Origin: Anastatus disparis
Lineage: Eukaryota > Arthropoda > Insecta > Hymenoptera > Eupelmidae
Assembly: GCA_017163975.1 (NCBI GenBank)
Contig: JAFFSR010000136.1
Location: 10,103,501-10,167,500, forward strand
Reading direction: 5' to 3'
DNA length: 64,000 bases
Shown piece after piece: positions 48,801-59,843 of the stretch (position 1 is the stretch's first letter; each line of letters begins with the position of its first letter). The translations under genes and the position numbers were made by a program. Under the pieces are notes generated by a model. The model was not told the origin of the DNA, ran no database searches, and saw only the letters and a program-made list of their open reading frames with translations.

Positions 48801-51800
48801 CATTGTAATTTTAAGAAAATTTATTTGTATTATATTAATTTTTATTAAGGTTTATTTCCAAATTAGAGATATTAAATTCTTTATAGTATGAAGTTTTGAG
48901 TTCAATTTTCAATTTTAAGTTTAATGCTTAGTCATTGGCGAATTTAATTTTAAATCGTACGTAATGTACAAATTTTACTGTTGAAAAATCCTCGAAGAAA
49001 ATTTTCTTTAACAATTTATACATCAAAAATTCAAGTACGTGTACTTGAGTTGATGATTTTTTTTTTTTAAATAACCAACGATTTTAATTTAATGTTATGT
49101 ACGTCTTATTTATAAACCGACCTGCTTAACCAAAAGTTTATTAAAAACTAAATTAAAACTGTAATAATTTTCCATTAACGATATAGAAGACATTATTTTA
49201 TAACATTTTTAGTATAATTTTGTTTTCAATGACTTTGAACTTCATACGTACGTACATATATTGTGACCCGAGTTATTTTAGAAAATTTACGAAATACGGA
49301 TCCAAGTGCTTGAAAGTACGATTTATTTTTGTCATTTTAAGTTGAGTAAATTTTAACCGAATATAAAGTTTATCTGTATAGTTGCAATTTTTTCGTATAG
49401 CAGATATTCTTCATCATCGCTATAGATTGTTTGTACACGCCTTCATACGAAAGTTATTTTTGACGAATAATAAATATTAAGAATTCCGTTATCCTTTATT
49501 TTTTAACTCTTTTATTTATGCTTTTGAATGACGTATTTTGCGTAAACATCCTATAGCTGACTTTTTACAAGATATAATCTAGTTAATATTAATAGATTAT
49601 TAAAATTATAAATAGACTAAATAATTTTTTTTTTGTGTCAATGGTTAGAATAACTATTTAAAACTAAATTATCTTTTTAAGATCTTTTTTATATCTTGCA
49701 ATAATTGAGACAGACATTTCTTTAATTGACGTTGCAAGTTTTATATTTACATTTGTAATTTTACCTTTTCACTCAATTAAAATTATAAAAATAAATCAAA
49801 TATGAAAAGGGTAATTAATTTAAAAATAATATTTACATATTTTAAATTTATCTTTAAAAATGCAATTTAAATAAATTTTATCTAAACATTTTATGCAAAC
49901 ATGTAAATAATTCAGACATCAATTTTATGTATAAAATAATGCACATTTATGTAAATATAATAAATTTAAATAAAAAGAAAATTATTTTAACTTTATTGTG
50001 AGTTCCCATTATATTAAAATAATTATTTTTATTGTTATATAATAAATTTTTATGCGAAATGAGATCGTTCGATGTTCTTTGTTCTGTATGAATTAAAAAA
50101 AAAGTTGATCAAAGTTCACGTTTAATTAAGTTCATATTTTACACTGATATTCAACAATAAAACTCATTTAAGCATTTCAATTTAATATAATAGATTGCGT
50201 TAATACAAAAAAATATTAATTTTATGCCTTAACAAGTTACACGATTAAGCAGATGCTTATGTAATGAAAATAAAAAATTGTTTACTTCAATCGTTCATTG
50301 TTCATGAATTTTATTTTTACACAATAATATAAAAATTGTTAATAGAAAAAAGTTGCAATATAGTTCAATTTACATCAAAGAAAATGTTCTTATTGTTTTA
50401 TTCTATATAATTACAAATAATTTGTATTAATTAGCATTTAAAAAATTACACATTTTCAATAAAACAATTTATTGTCAACGATCATCTATTTGAAATGCAA
50501 TATAATTTATTTTTAGAAAAATGAATTGATATATGTCTGAAAAAAATGCATTAAGTAAAGTTTTTTTAATGCATATACAAACAGTAGCATTGCCTCACAA
50601 AAGAAATACTATACTTCGGATGATACGAGAGCGTCCTCGTTATGCTAATGGAGAAAAATTATTCACCGTCAACTTCCTGTTTTGACCGTACTCTTTTATA
50701 TTGATTGAATCGTTTGAAATTCTTTTTTTTTCATCATATTTTTTGAACAAAAAAAATCTATAAGGTGGCTTTAGTGTTTGGTGCCCTGTAAAATTTCGCA
50801 TATCTGTTAAAAAATTATTTACTTTAAAAAAGGCGTCAGTGATTACTCAGTAGAGTGATGGATTCGTAACTCGAGGGCCTGAGTTCGAATCCCGGCCTCG
50901 GTCAATTGGTAAAAGTACCATTGTAAAATATATATATACATTATTTACATACACACTGAAAACTCCCATCGTTAATTAACATCACTGTAATAACATAAAC
51001 ACAATAACATTAAATAAAAATAATGAAAATACTAATAACAAGGGGTTGATGCCACCCACGGCGGCTTCCTGCTGATTCAATTATTTGTTAGAGAATCACA
51101 CTCTCTGACAGCCGCAGAGATGCTTGTACTCTATCCAGTGATTATTATTTTAATAATAATAGTATGTACTCTCTAAATATAATTAAGTGGAATCCCACTG
51201 AATGGATCTGTGAAAATCGCTGCACTTGAAGTTCAGCTAAAATTTCAATGAAATTTCAGTGAAATATCTACTACTTGAAATCAACGGGGAAATTTCACTT
51301 GATAATCACAAGATATTTCAATGAATTTCGGTTAAAATATGGATATTTCAGTGAATATTTCACTATTCCATTCAATCAAATTTCACTGAACCCCAGTAAA
51401 GCCATCTTCACTTGAATTCAGTGAAATTTCACTGGATCATATTTAGAGAGTAAATAAACTATTCTCAAATACAAGAATCCAACTCCTTTATATCCGTTAA
51501 ATTAATAATTTATTGATTTTAAACAGAACAATAATAATAAAAGAGAAAATAAACTAATACAAATAATTTAACTGTTTGCGTGCGCTTAACCTACCTTATG
51601 CGCCAATGGCGACAACACCGCTTCGATAATTTTGAGATGAGCTTGTGTTTATCGTAAAAATATGAAGAATTTTATAACCATACAATAAAAAAATATTTTT
51701 CTCTTAAATAAATTTTATAAAAAGTGTTATTGATCAATTATTATATTTGTAATTTTTATTACATTTTATTATCACTTTATCAATTTTTTAAATATCTTCT

Positions 51801-54800
51801 TTATTTCATCAATAATATATTTTCAATTTATTTAAATTTTTAATAAAAAAATTACAATTTCATTTTAGTTTATAAGAAACTGTGATTTCATTGTCGAGTT
51901 ATAAGCATAAATGCTATTTTTACCGTAAAATCAAATGTTAAATTTTTAAATTTCCAGAATTTTTTTCTCTTGAATTTAGTCAATAACTTTTTGTTTTTAA
52001 AACTGCTATAAAACAGTAGTACTTTTTTTTGCTATTTTTAACTAAACATTCTATTTTTTTATCTAAAGCCGCTAAAGCCACCTTAAATATTCAAGAAATA
52101 CACTAAATTTACATGTTTGATCGTACATAAATAATGTTTAATTTTTCAATTTATCTTGGCTTTTGTTGTATAACAATAATTTTTCATTTATATTCTTTCA
52201 ATTCGATATCACCGTCTGTGCCATATGAAGCATGAAGTAAAATTAATAACAAAATATATTGTTAAATAATTCCCCTTTATTTTCCGGTTAACTTAATTCT
52301 TGTCGACTTTAATATCAATGCCGGACGCAGATGTTCTCGACTCTGTGCTCAAGAGATAAGCGCATTTACGATGAGATCATGCACACGCAATCTCCGTACT
52401 TATAACAGGTAAACTTCGTTACGGCTACGTATACGGGACAATTCACACCATCTAGTGAAAAAAAAAAAAATAAAAGTTGCTAGAAATCTAAAAATATGTT
52501 CTATTTTACATCCAAAACATACAAAAATATTTTTAGAGGTCGAAGTCGATACGGTTAAAAATGATAAAATATTGAAAATCATGATTTTTAACTGTTTTTT
52601 TTTTACAGAATAAATCTCATAAATTTTTTGTTTAAAAATAATTAAGCTTAGAAAAAAGTTATGAGCATACTTTTTTTTATGAATCTGAATCTATGTATGT
52701 ATCTGAATTTTGGCAAACTATAATAGTAAATGTTTTAACAGGTAATTCAAGGAATATAGATGACTCATTAAAAACTAGTCGAATGATAAATTTATTCTAA
52801 GTACTTTTTGTTATAGTAATTGGTATTTTTCATCAATCAGATTTACAAATTGTAAACTGCAAAATGTCGGGTATATTCTACATATCATTCGCAATAAAAA
52901 TATTCCTGCGACGGTTTTTCTAAAATGAATAATATTTTGGGCGGAAAATTCATAGAACATATAAAACAGCAAAAAAAATAATTAAAAATCATGATTCCCA
53001 ATGATTCATAATCTTTTATCATTTTGACCTCAGCCTTTTATAAATTTTTCCCATGTTTTAAGTGTTCAACATATTCTTAGAAATTCAGATTTTTCTATAT
53101 TTATCTACTGAACAAGTTGATGTGAAATGTCTCATATATACACATGCACTATTACAATGCGAATATGGTACATGAGAAGAATACTATATACGAAACACTT
53201 TGTTCTAGTCTGTTAACTAAAGAATTCATCTAATACGCCAATGGCAATTTAAAAAGAATTTTCTTCGCATTTTTCACGTGATAGCTTTTAAAATCTCTTT
53301 TGTGGATTTCAATTTCATTCTAATTTACAGCTCTGACAAAAAGATTTATGAAGGACAATACGCGTATATAAATTGACAATAAATTCTCGAAATTGGCTCA
53401 ACGCATTCTGTAACAATTACTATTTTCAATTACGTTTTTTTGCTCATGATTTTTATTATAATTGTCTTTTTTAAAGTATATTTCATTCATACCCGTATAA
53501 AAAAATTGATCGAGGGTATATTTGTTAAAAATTATACAGATATTGCATCTATTTTAATTTTGTAAAATTATCACTCATAGATGTTGTAAAAAATATAAAG
53601 AAAAATGTAACTTTACAATCATCAGTAAATCAATAAAACTTACATACTGATTCATTTTTAAAAGTATCAGTTACTTGTGAAATATATATACTTATGCTAA
53701 TTTGTTCCATGTCAGTCTGTACGTGACAATATTTCAAAGCATTATGGATACTGTTTAATCTTCGACAAAACACTTAAAAAATCATTCTTAAATGGTATAG
53801 TAAAATTTGAACTATACGACAATGTTAACAACCTAAATAAGTATTTCACATTTATATTTTTTAAATTTTAGATCACATTATTTATAAAGGTTAACTAAAA
53901 AAACGCTTGAACTGTCATATAAATAAATAAAATGCAAATTTATTGTAATCTTTATAATAATGCTTTCAAAGCTGCTGGCAATTTTAAAAGTACTTTAAAA
54001 GCAAATAATGTCTCTCGTTATGCAATCGCATGCTGACCTTAATTGTCGTTTTCATTGATGTACGTAGGTAACCCTTTCACGTATATGATGAACAAATTTT
54101 TAAGTATAATTAGACTTATTATATTGATTTAACAATTTTACAATAAAATTATTAGTATATTAAATTTAATGTACATTTTATTTGCTCAATGAAAAACTTG
54201 AGCAATTTGTCAGTTGAACATGAAACAATTACAAGAAAAAAATATTTGTTGTAATCAAACAATCGATATTCTTGACAAATATATTTTTTTACGCACTTAA
54301 AAATACTTTAATTACACGTCAACAAATGTCTAATGACTAATTAATGTTCATTGCTGCGCTATCTTCATGAATTCAATAATAAATAAAAAAAATATATGCA
54401 ACGCATCTCGTGATTAAAGTAATCAAGTCAACGGACACCTATTGTTTTTCTTTTTTTTTGTATTAGTTTACAAGGGAAAAGAAAGTTAAGAAATTGATCG
54501 TCACGTTCGCACAATGATATCATTATCTTTAAAAAGGCGTTTATGTTTACTGCGATTTGAAAGCAACTTCAAATATGATAAATATTTTTCTTGCTCTATG
54601 TGGGGTCGATCGGTTAATCATTAAAATTTATTGGATTTTTTATATATCTATTTGTACGAAATACGTTGAATATTTTTTTTATCAATATTAAAGTTAAATT
54701 TTGATGGATTTAGTTAAAAAAAGAACTAATAATTTGATTTTGAATTAAAAACCAATTTATTGTATACTATATAATTAAGTTTCGCAATTTAAAAAGAATG

Positions 54801-57800
54801 CTTTTCTAAGTTATAAAGATAAGAAAATGTAGACGTAATAAAAAAAATGTTTATGAGAGTATTAATTTACTTAATAAAATGTAACATTAGCACTTTAGAA
54901 TAATTATGACGGCTGATATTTATTGTTATGCTGGATATTTTTATGACCTATTGTAAATTTTTTCACAGATGTATGCTAGTCTCAAGTTACAACTTTTTTT
55001 TTTAATTAACAAACAAAATAATATATTTTTATAATATGGTTAATAAAAATATTCATTATCAATTGTGAATATTTTTTTGATTTAACGGATATGAATGCAC
55101 GTATTTTTTTTTTAAACTTCTAACACACGTCATAGCTTGAAATGTTTATGACAATTGGCCCAGGATACACGTAAAAAGACAAATGAGTGATTACCATTCT
55201 TTGTATTTCTGTTTATTTCAAATATTAAACACAATACCATTATCGATATATTTATTTTTATTTTTACTTACTTTACGTAAGTGAATTTAATTTTAAAATT
55301 CATTCGTTAAGTGACGTCGGTATATGGTAAAAGATTATTTTATCGTTTATTTCAGTCATTTTATTTTTATTCGCAGAACTTTTATTATTTATTATGATTT
55401 TTCGTTAAAATTTATTATTTTATTTAATAAACATAAATGAAATCATGTTTTTAAATTAAAAATTTTAATTTAATTGAATTATTAATAAGATATTAATATC
55501 TCATATTTATAGTAATGTTTGAAAAATATGTAAGTTAAATGTTAAATATTTCATTTACTCTTTTTGAAAATTCAACAAAAATTAAAAATTTATATATGAC
55601 AGATAAATAATGTTTTTAAATAATTAATTCAATAAATATAAAATCCTATTCAATTATCTTTAAGTTTTATGAACAATATAATCCTGCATATATATTTTTT
55701 GTATTGAAAAAAAGAAAAAAAAAGCTTTTTTGTATCGAACTTTATTTCTTCTTAAGTATTACGTTGACGAAAAAAATTCAAATGTTTACCGAATATTATT
55801 AGAACAAGCTAGATTAAAATAAAGACTATTCAATTTTTAAAAATAACAGCTTTTCGTTTCGCGTGGGTGATAGACTTCATATATGTTAAGTATCGCTAAC
55901 TTGGTATGTGCATATACCGATTGTTAATGAAAAATCGAGATTCTCACACTTGTTAAAAATAAAAATAATTAGAGAAATTTTTTTGAAATTTCAAATTTTT
56001 ATTCATTTAATATTAAATAATTAATTTCGTTTAGTATAATCTTATTAAATATACAATTTAACTTTTCAACTTCATAATCAACTAATTTTCCTTTATTTCT
56101 TTTTACAGGACTTAGTGCATGTGAGAGAAAATCGTTCATTTTCCTACGAAAAGAACTTCCTGTACGCCTAGCCAATATTATGAAAGAGATTCACCTGCTG
56201 CCGGAGAATCTCTTACGTATGCCAAGTGTTGGCATTGTAAATAATCTATATGTTACGTCTTTTGAAGAGATTATACATTTTGAAAAGGCTGATGTTAACG
56301 ACGATACTTTGGATAGGTAAATCTTTATCTTTACTTTTTTTTTATTTTACGCATTGTCGTTAAAACGATAGATCATACAATAACTGGTAATTTTATTGGA
56401 AAATATTTTGTACTTTTAATGATTCAGTTTCAGATAATTTTTTTTTGTATTTACTTATATCTTAAAATTTTTTTCATACAAGTTTTTTTGAATTTTGTAT
56501 TTGACTATTCAATATTTTATCAAAATATAAAAGAATTTGATTTAGAAAAAATATAAATTAAATTTTTAAAAATGATTTTTAATTTTTATAAACAATTTAG
56601 CATGAAAAAAAATTATTTTTTTATTTTAGATTTTGTCAAGCTCTAGTCAAAATTAGAAATAGACACACTGACGTTGTGCAAACTATGGCTCAAGGAGTTT
56701 TGGAATTAAAAGAATCTCACGACGTGGACGCGCAAACAGAAAACAGCATCCAGTACTTTCTCGACAGATTTTATATGTCACGGATATCGATAAGAATGCT
56801 TATAAATCAACACAGTAAGTTTTGATGATATTTATGTACACATTTTGATATTTCATAAAGATATAAATTTCATGTTTTTCTTTTCGATTTTTATTACACG
56901 TTTTGACGTATATTTAATAAAAAAATAATCGGTGTTGCGCATTGAAATTATCGATGAAAAAAAATTAATATGTAAAATTTCATGACTAATTTTTTTTTTT
57001 TATTCTTTAACGTCGCTATATTTATGCTATTTTGTAATGCTAATCAGCGACGGAGCTCGTAAGTGTGTTTGTGGACAAAGCACATGTAACGTACAGTGGT
57101 GCTTGCATCAATCGACTGCCAAGAGCGTTGGATTCGAACTCAGAACCCTGAGGTTACGAATCCAACGCTCTACCGACTGAGCCACTCACCGGCTAAGTTG
57201 TTTTTGAAAAAATTCTAAAAAATCTTGTTTTAGTATCTGAAGTTTTTACAAAAAATTTTTTAGATAAAAAGTCAGTTTTATCTTATACACGTCACCAATT
57301 CATCGATTGTTGTTTTATATTGTCACTTGAAATGAGTTACAGTATTTTGGTTTTTAATATATTGAATGGGTTAAGGAATCCAAATGTCTTTGTTTTTTAT
57401 TTTATTAACAAAAACATTTCACTGGAAAAATAAAATTCATCACAAAACTTTGTTATCAATAAGAAATAAAAACTTTTCAAAATGAGTTTACTTGTAAATA
57501 AATGTAAATATATTCTTAGACACGTTTATTTTTCAAAATACGAAGTAACTCATTTTGCATTGTATAATAAAATTTTTGCGATTTGCATTAACTCAAATTG
57601 TCAATACTTAGAAATTTCATTGTAATATAACTTTGAAATTATACTTAAATTTTCAAAATGACACATTTACTTTTTAATATTATTTCAAATTGTTATTTTA
57701 TATTGTAAGCTTTATCTAAAAAATCAATCTTTTAAAATCTAAAATAAACTTTTAATATAAAAAATTTTTAATGGATTACAGAGTTATTATTATTATTATT

Positions 57801-59843
57801 ATTGAGTTATTATTATCATAGTTATTATTATTGAGTTTGAACCCAAAATAATAAATCTTAAGTAAATAATATTATGTAATAAAACAAAATGTAAAAAATG
57901 TCAAATTCATCTTATAAAGAAATATTTTCAAATCTTTTTTCCTTATGTTTTATACAATTACAAAATATTAGGTAAAATTGTTTAAAGTATACGTTTATGA
58001 TGATGAATTTTAAAAAATTAAAGAGTACATTTTTACTTGAACTATATTTATTTTTCTAGCTCTACTATTTGGCGGAGTGTTAAACGGCCATAACAGACAT
58101 ATTGGTTGCATTGATCCATACTGTGATGTTATCAGCGTTGTAAAAGATGCTTACGAGAATGCACGATTCTTGTGCGATCAATACTACATGGCTAGTCCTG
58201 ATCTCGTTGTCAAGCAGCATAATGGCAAGTTTGCTAAAAGTTGATTACTAAAAGAGTATTTTTCTTGTAAGTAATAAATATTAAAGTAGATTTTCATATT
58301 CAGACAAGAAAAACATAAGTAAGAAAAAACGTGCAATTATTAATCAAACTTTACATAATACAAAACTTTGATTTATTAGCAAGCAAAAATCTCTTTTATA
58401 GTTTTTTTATTTAACTAACTTAATGGTTTTTTATTTATTTTTAATTTATAGAGTTGGAACGTAGCAATGAGATTAAGATAGTCTATGTGCCAAGTCACTT
58501 GTATCACATGCTTTTTGAACTTTTCAAAAACAGCATGAGAGCAGTGATGGAACATTGCGGCGATGATGCAGACAATTATCCATCTTTGGAAGTCACTGTC
58601 GTTCGTGGAAAAGAAGATATCTGCGTTAAAGTAAGTAGTAATTACGGTACACTTAATTTTAATATCATACTTTGATATATTTTTTTCAGAATTGAGATTT
58701 GATATTTTTTATTGAGGTACCAAAATTAAACGTCTTTTTTTATTTCAAGTTAATTTATTTTATTGCAAAAAAATAAAAAAAATTTATGAAGAAAAAGATA
58801 CTAATAATTTGGATTTGAGGCTTTAATGGGATTTGTTAGTCATTGTTGGAAGTTTTTCGGATTCAAACGTGTAGATTGCGATTTAAGATAAATTGGTTGA
58901 ACCTAAACCACAATCCATATTGTTGAAATACGAAAAGCCTCCAAAAATGACATAAAAAATTTATTTAATAGATGAGAAAGCAATAATAAATATCGATGGA
59001 CACATAATAAATTTATTTTTATCCGTAGTAATTTGAATAGTTTGATTTTATAATATTTTGTAATAAAAAGTGTTGAGTTTAAAAATTTTTTTTTACTTTT
59101 AATAATTCTTAAACATATTTAAAATATATAATTTATTGCTTTTATTGTTAATAATTACCTATTAAGTAGATAGTATTATAGTTATAAAAAAATTTGTAAT
59201 ATTAATTTAATTTAATTAATATTAATTACGTAAAATTTCATTATTATATAGATGTCTGACAAAGGTGGCGGCATTCCTCGATCACAAATGGATCATTTAT
59301 TCAAATATATGTACAGTACAGCACCTCAGCCTAGTAAAACTGATGCTCATACGGTTCCACTCGCTGGATACGGTTATGGTCTTCCATTGTCTCGATTATA
59401 TGCGCGTTATTTCCACGGTGATCTTGTTTTATTAAGCTGTGAAGGCTATGGGACTGATGCCATTATTTACTTGAAGGTAAAGAAATGTTTTTAAAAAACA
59501 AGTATTGTATGCAAAAAAAACCAAAAGATTTGTAAAAATTTTGAAAAAAATATGAATTAATGCAAATTAAAATTTTATACAACATGTAAAATATCATTAT
59601 ACAATTAGCATCTTATATAAAACCTCATTATTAATAAATAATGTTTGATTACAGGCATTGTCAAATGAAGCTAACGAATTGTTACCTATATTCAACAAGA
59701 CTTCGTCAAAATTCTACAGAACTCCTCTTCCCACCGCTGACTGGAGTAGCCAATGCGGAAACAGTATGGCAACCAGACAAATGACCATGAGCCATAATCA
59801 AGGCTTTAGACTTCCTAACGGTTTACAAGCTGATCGTTGCTAG
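38280..59843 (+). CDS. Pdk: Mitochondrial pyruvate dehydrogenase kinase, 417 aa
   Basis: Seven coding exons: 38,280-38,382; 56,109-56,316; 56,630-56,814; 58,060-58,224; 58,452-58,630; 59,252-59,476; 59,655-59,843. All join in frame. The enzyme phosphorylates the E1-alpha subunit of pyruvate dehydrogenase in the matrix and shuts down pyruvate oxidation. The N-terminus has a short basic leader then [20 protein letters not shown]. The lipoyl-domain-binding helical bundle includes [19 protein letters not shown] and the conserved RNRHTDVV (His116). The GHKL ATPase part has the N-box [10 protein letters not shown] (Glu243, Asn247), DKGGGIP (283-289), [20 protein letters not shown] (319-338) and the C-terminal TADW motif (Asp384-Trp385). 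Length matches the family. Intron 1 is 17.7 kb and intron 4 has a GC donor. Confidence 0.97.
43751..43966 (-). other. Open segment after a splice acceptor in PDK intron 1
   Basis: The minus strand has gtgtcttttacag followed by a 67-codon open stretch containing [20 protein letters not shown]. Codon content looks better than background, but no upstream exon, domain or homologue was recognised. It may be an exon of an intronic gene or a conserved regulatory island. Confidence 0.2.
45720..46320. promoter_or_regulatory. Candidate intronic promoter/enhancer with CCAAT motifs
   Basis: This is the least AT-rich island of PDK intron 1. It has a CA repeat at its edge, two close CCAAT boxes (ccaatcggccaatcgg, 46,092-46,107), an inverted one (attggc, about 46,133) and several TATA-like stretches (about 46,190-46,225). 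No open reading frame follows, so a second PDK promoter or a non-coding transcript start is a guess. Confidence 0.3.
45789..45820. repeat. (CA)16 microsatellite
   Basis: An uninterrupted CA run in PDK intron 1. Confidence 0.97.
47536..47834. mobile_element. CCCTGGTAGAAA-family element hosting a hairpin element
   Basis: The left end CTCTGGTAGAAATTGAAA and the right end, reversed, CCCTGGTAGAAATGTGACCA define a ~300-bp member of the family. A 142-bp near-perfect palindrome is inserted in its left part. Confidence 0.65.
47564..47705. repeat. Near-perfect 142-bp hairpin
   Basis: The arms 47,564-47,633 and 47,636-47,705 are inverted copies of 70 bases, with two mismatches and a 2-base spacer. They start TAAGGTAAATGTACCAGTTT and run through GGTGGTACC-type sequence. 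This looks like a recently inserted palindromic miniature element. Transcribed within PDK intron 1, it would fold into a long double-stranded RNA. Confidence 0.9.
50829..51125 (+). repeat. tRNA-derived SINE in PDK intron 1
   Basis: The head has GTCAGTGATTACTCAGTAGA (degenerate A box), then GTGATGGATTCGTAACTCGA and B-box GAGTTCGAATCCC. The body follows with acatacacactgaaaactcc and cactgtaataacataaacac. After an A-rich end comes a segment reading ccacccacggcggcttcctg (about 51,052), which may be part of the element or a separate repeat. Confidence 0.75.
51167..51452. mobile_element. TACTCTCTAAATA-ended miniature element, ~286 bp
   Basis: The left end TACTCTCTAAATATAATTAA and the right end, reversed, TACTCTCTAAATATGATCCA are inverted repeats that include flanking TA. 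The interior is full of short TTTCA(C/G)TGAAA-type palindromic motifs, giving an internally repetitive element without an ORF. Confidence 0.7.
57008..57193 (-). repeat. tRNA-derived SINE, minus strand, PDK intron 3
   Basis: Read on the minus strand the head is GGTGAGTGGCTCAGTCGGTA, then GAGCGTTGGATTCGTAACCT and B-box GAGTTCGAATCCAACGCTC. The body (tgatgcaagcaccactgtac, tgctttgtccacaaacacac) ends with atagcataaatatagcgacg. GAGCGTTGGATTCG and CGAATCCAACGCTC form a perfect 14-bp inverted repeat, unlike other copies. Confidence 0.85.
58225..58451 (+). other. PDK intron 4, GC-AG type
   Basis: Exon 4 must end at ...AAT G (58,224) to give the conserved VKQHNELER. The next bases are GCAAGT, so the donor is GC, not GT, with an otherwise perfect consensus. 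The acceptor is TTTATAG at 58,451. Retention would add GKFAKS and a stop at once. Confidence 0.85.
58797..58960 (+). repeat. Dispersed repeat copy with inverted structure, PDK intron 5
   Basis: It starts ttggatttgaggctttaatg, as at 22,770. The two halves are also imperfect inverted repeats: cattgttggaagtttttcgg ... attgcgatttaagat against, reversed, tttttggaggcttttcgtat ... attgtggtttaggtt. Confidence 0.55.

Larger units (their letters stand above)
38383..56108 (+). other. PDK intron 1 (17.7 kb)
   Basis: The donor is G|GTAAGT at 38,383 and the acceptor TTTTTACAG ends at 56,108. It is mostly AT-rich, with scattered less AT-rich islands (about 40,430-40,670, 41,350-41,540, 43,690-44,220, 45,720-46,300, 46,990-47,170, 48,180-48,420 and 52,310-52,450). 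Short ORFs in these islands, on both strands, show no conserved motif. It also holds the CCCTGGTAGAAA element with its long hairpin, a SINE and a TACTCTCTAAATA element. I could not support a nested protein gene. Confidence 0.7.
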
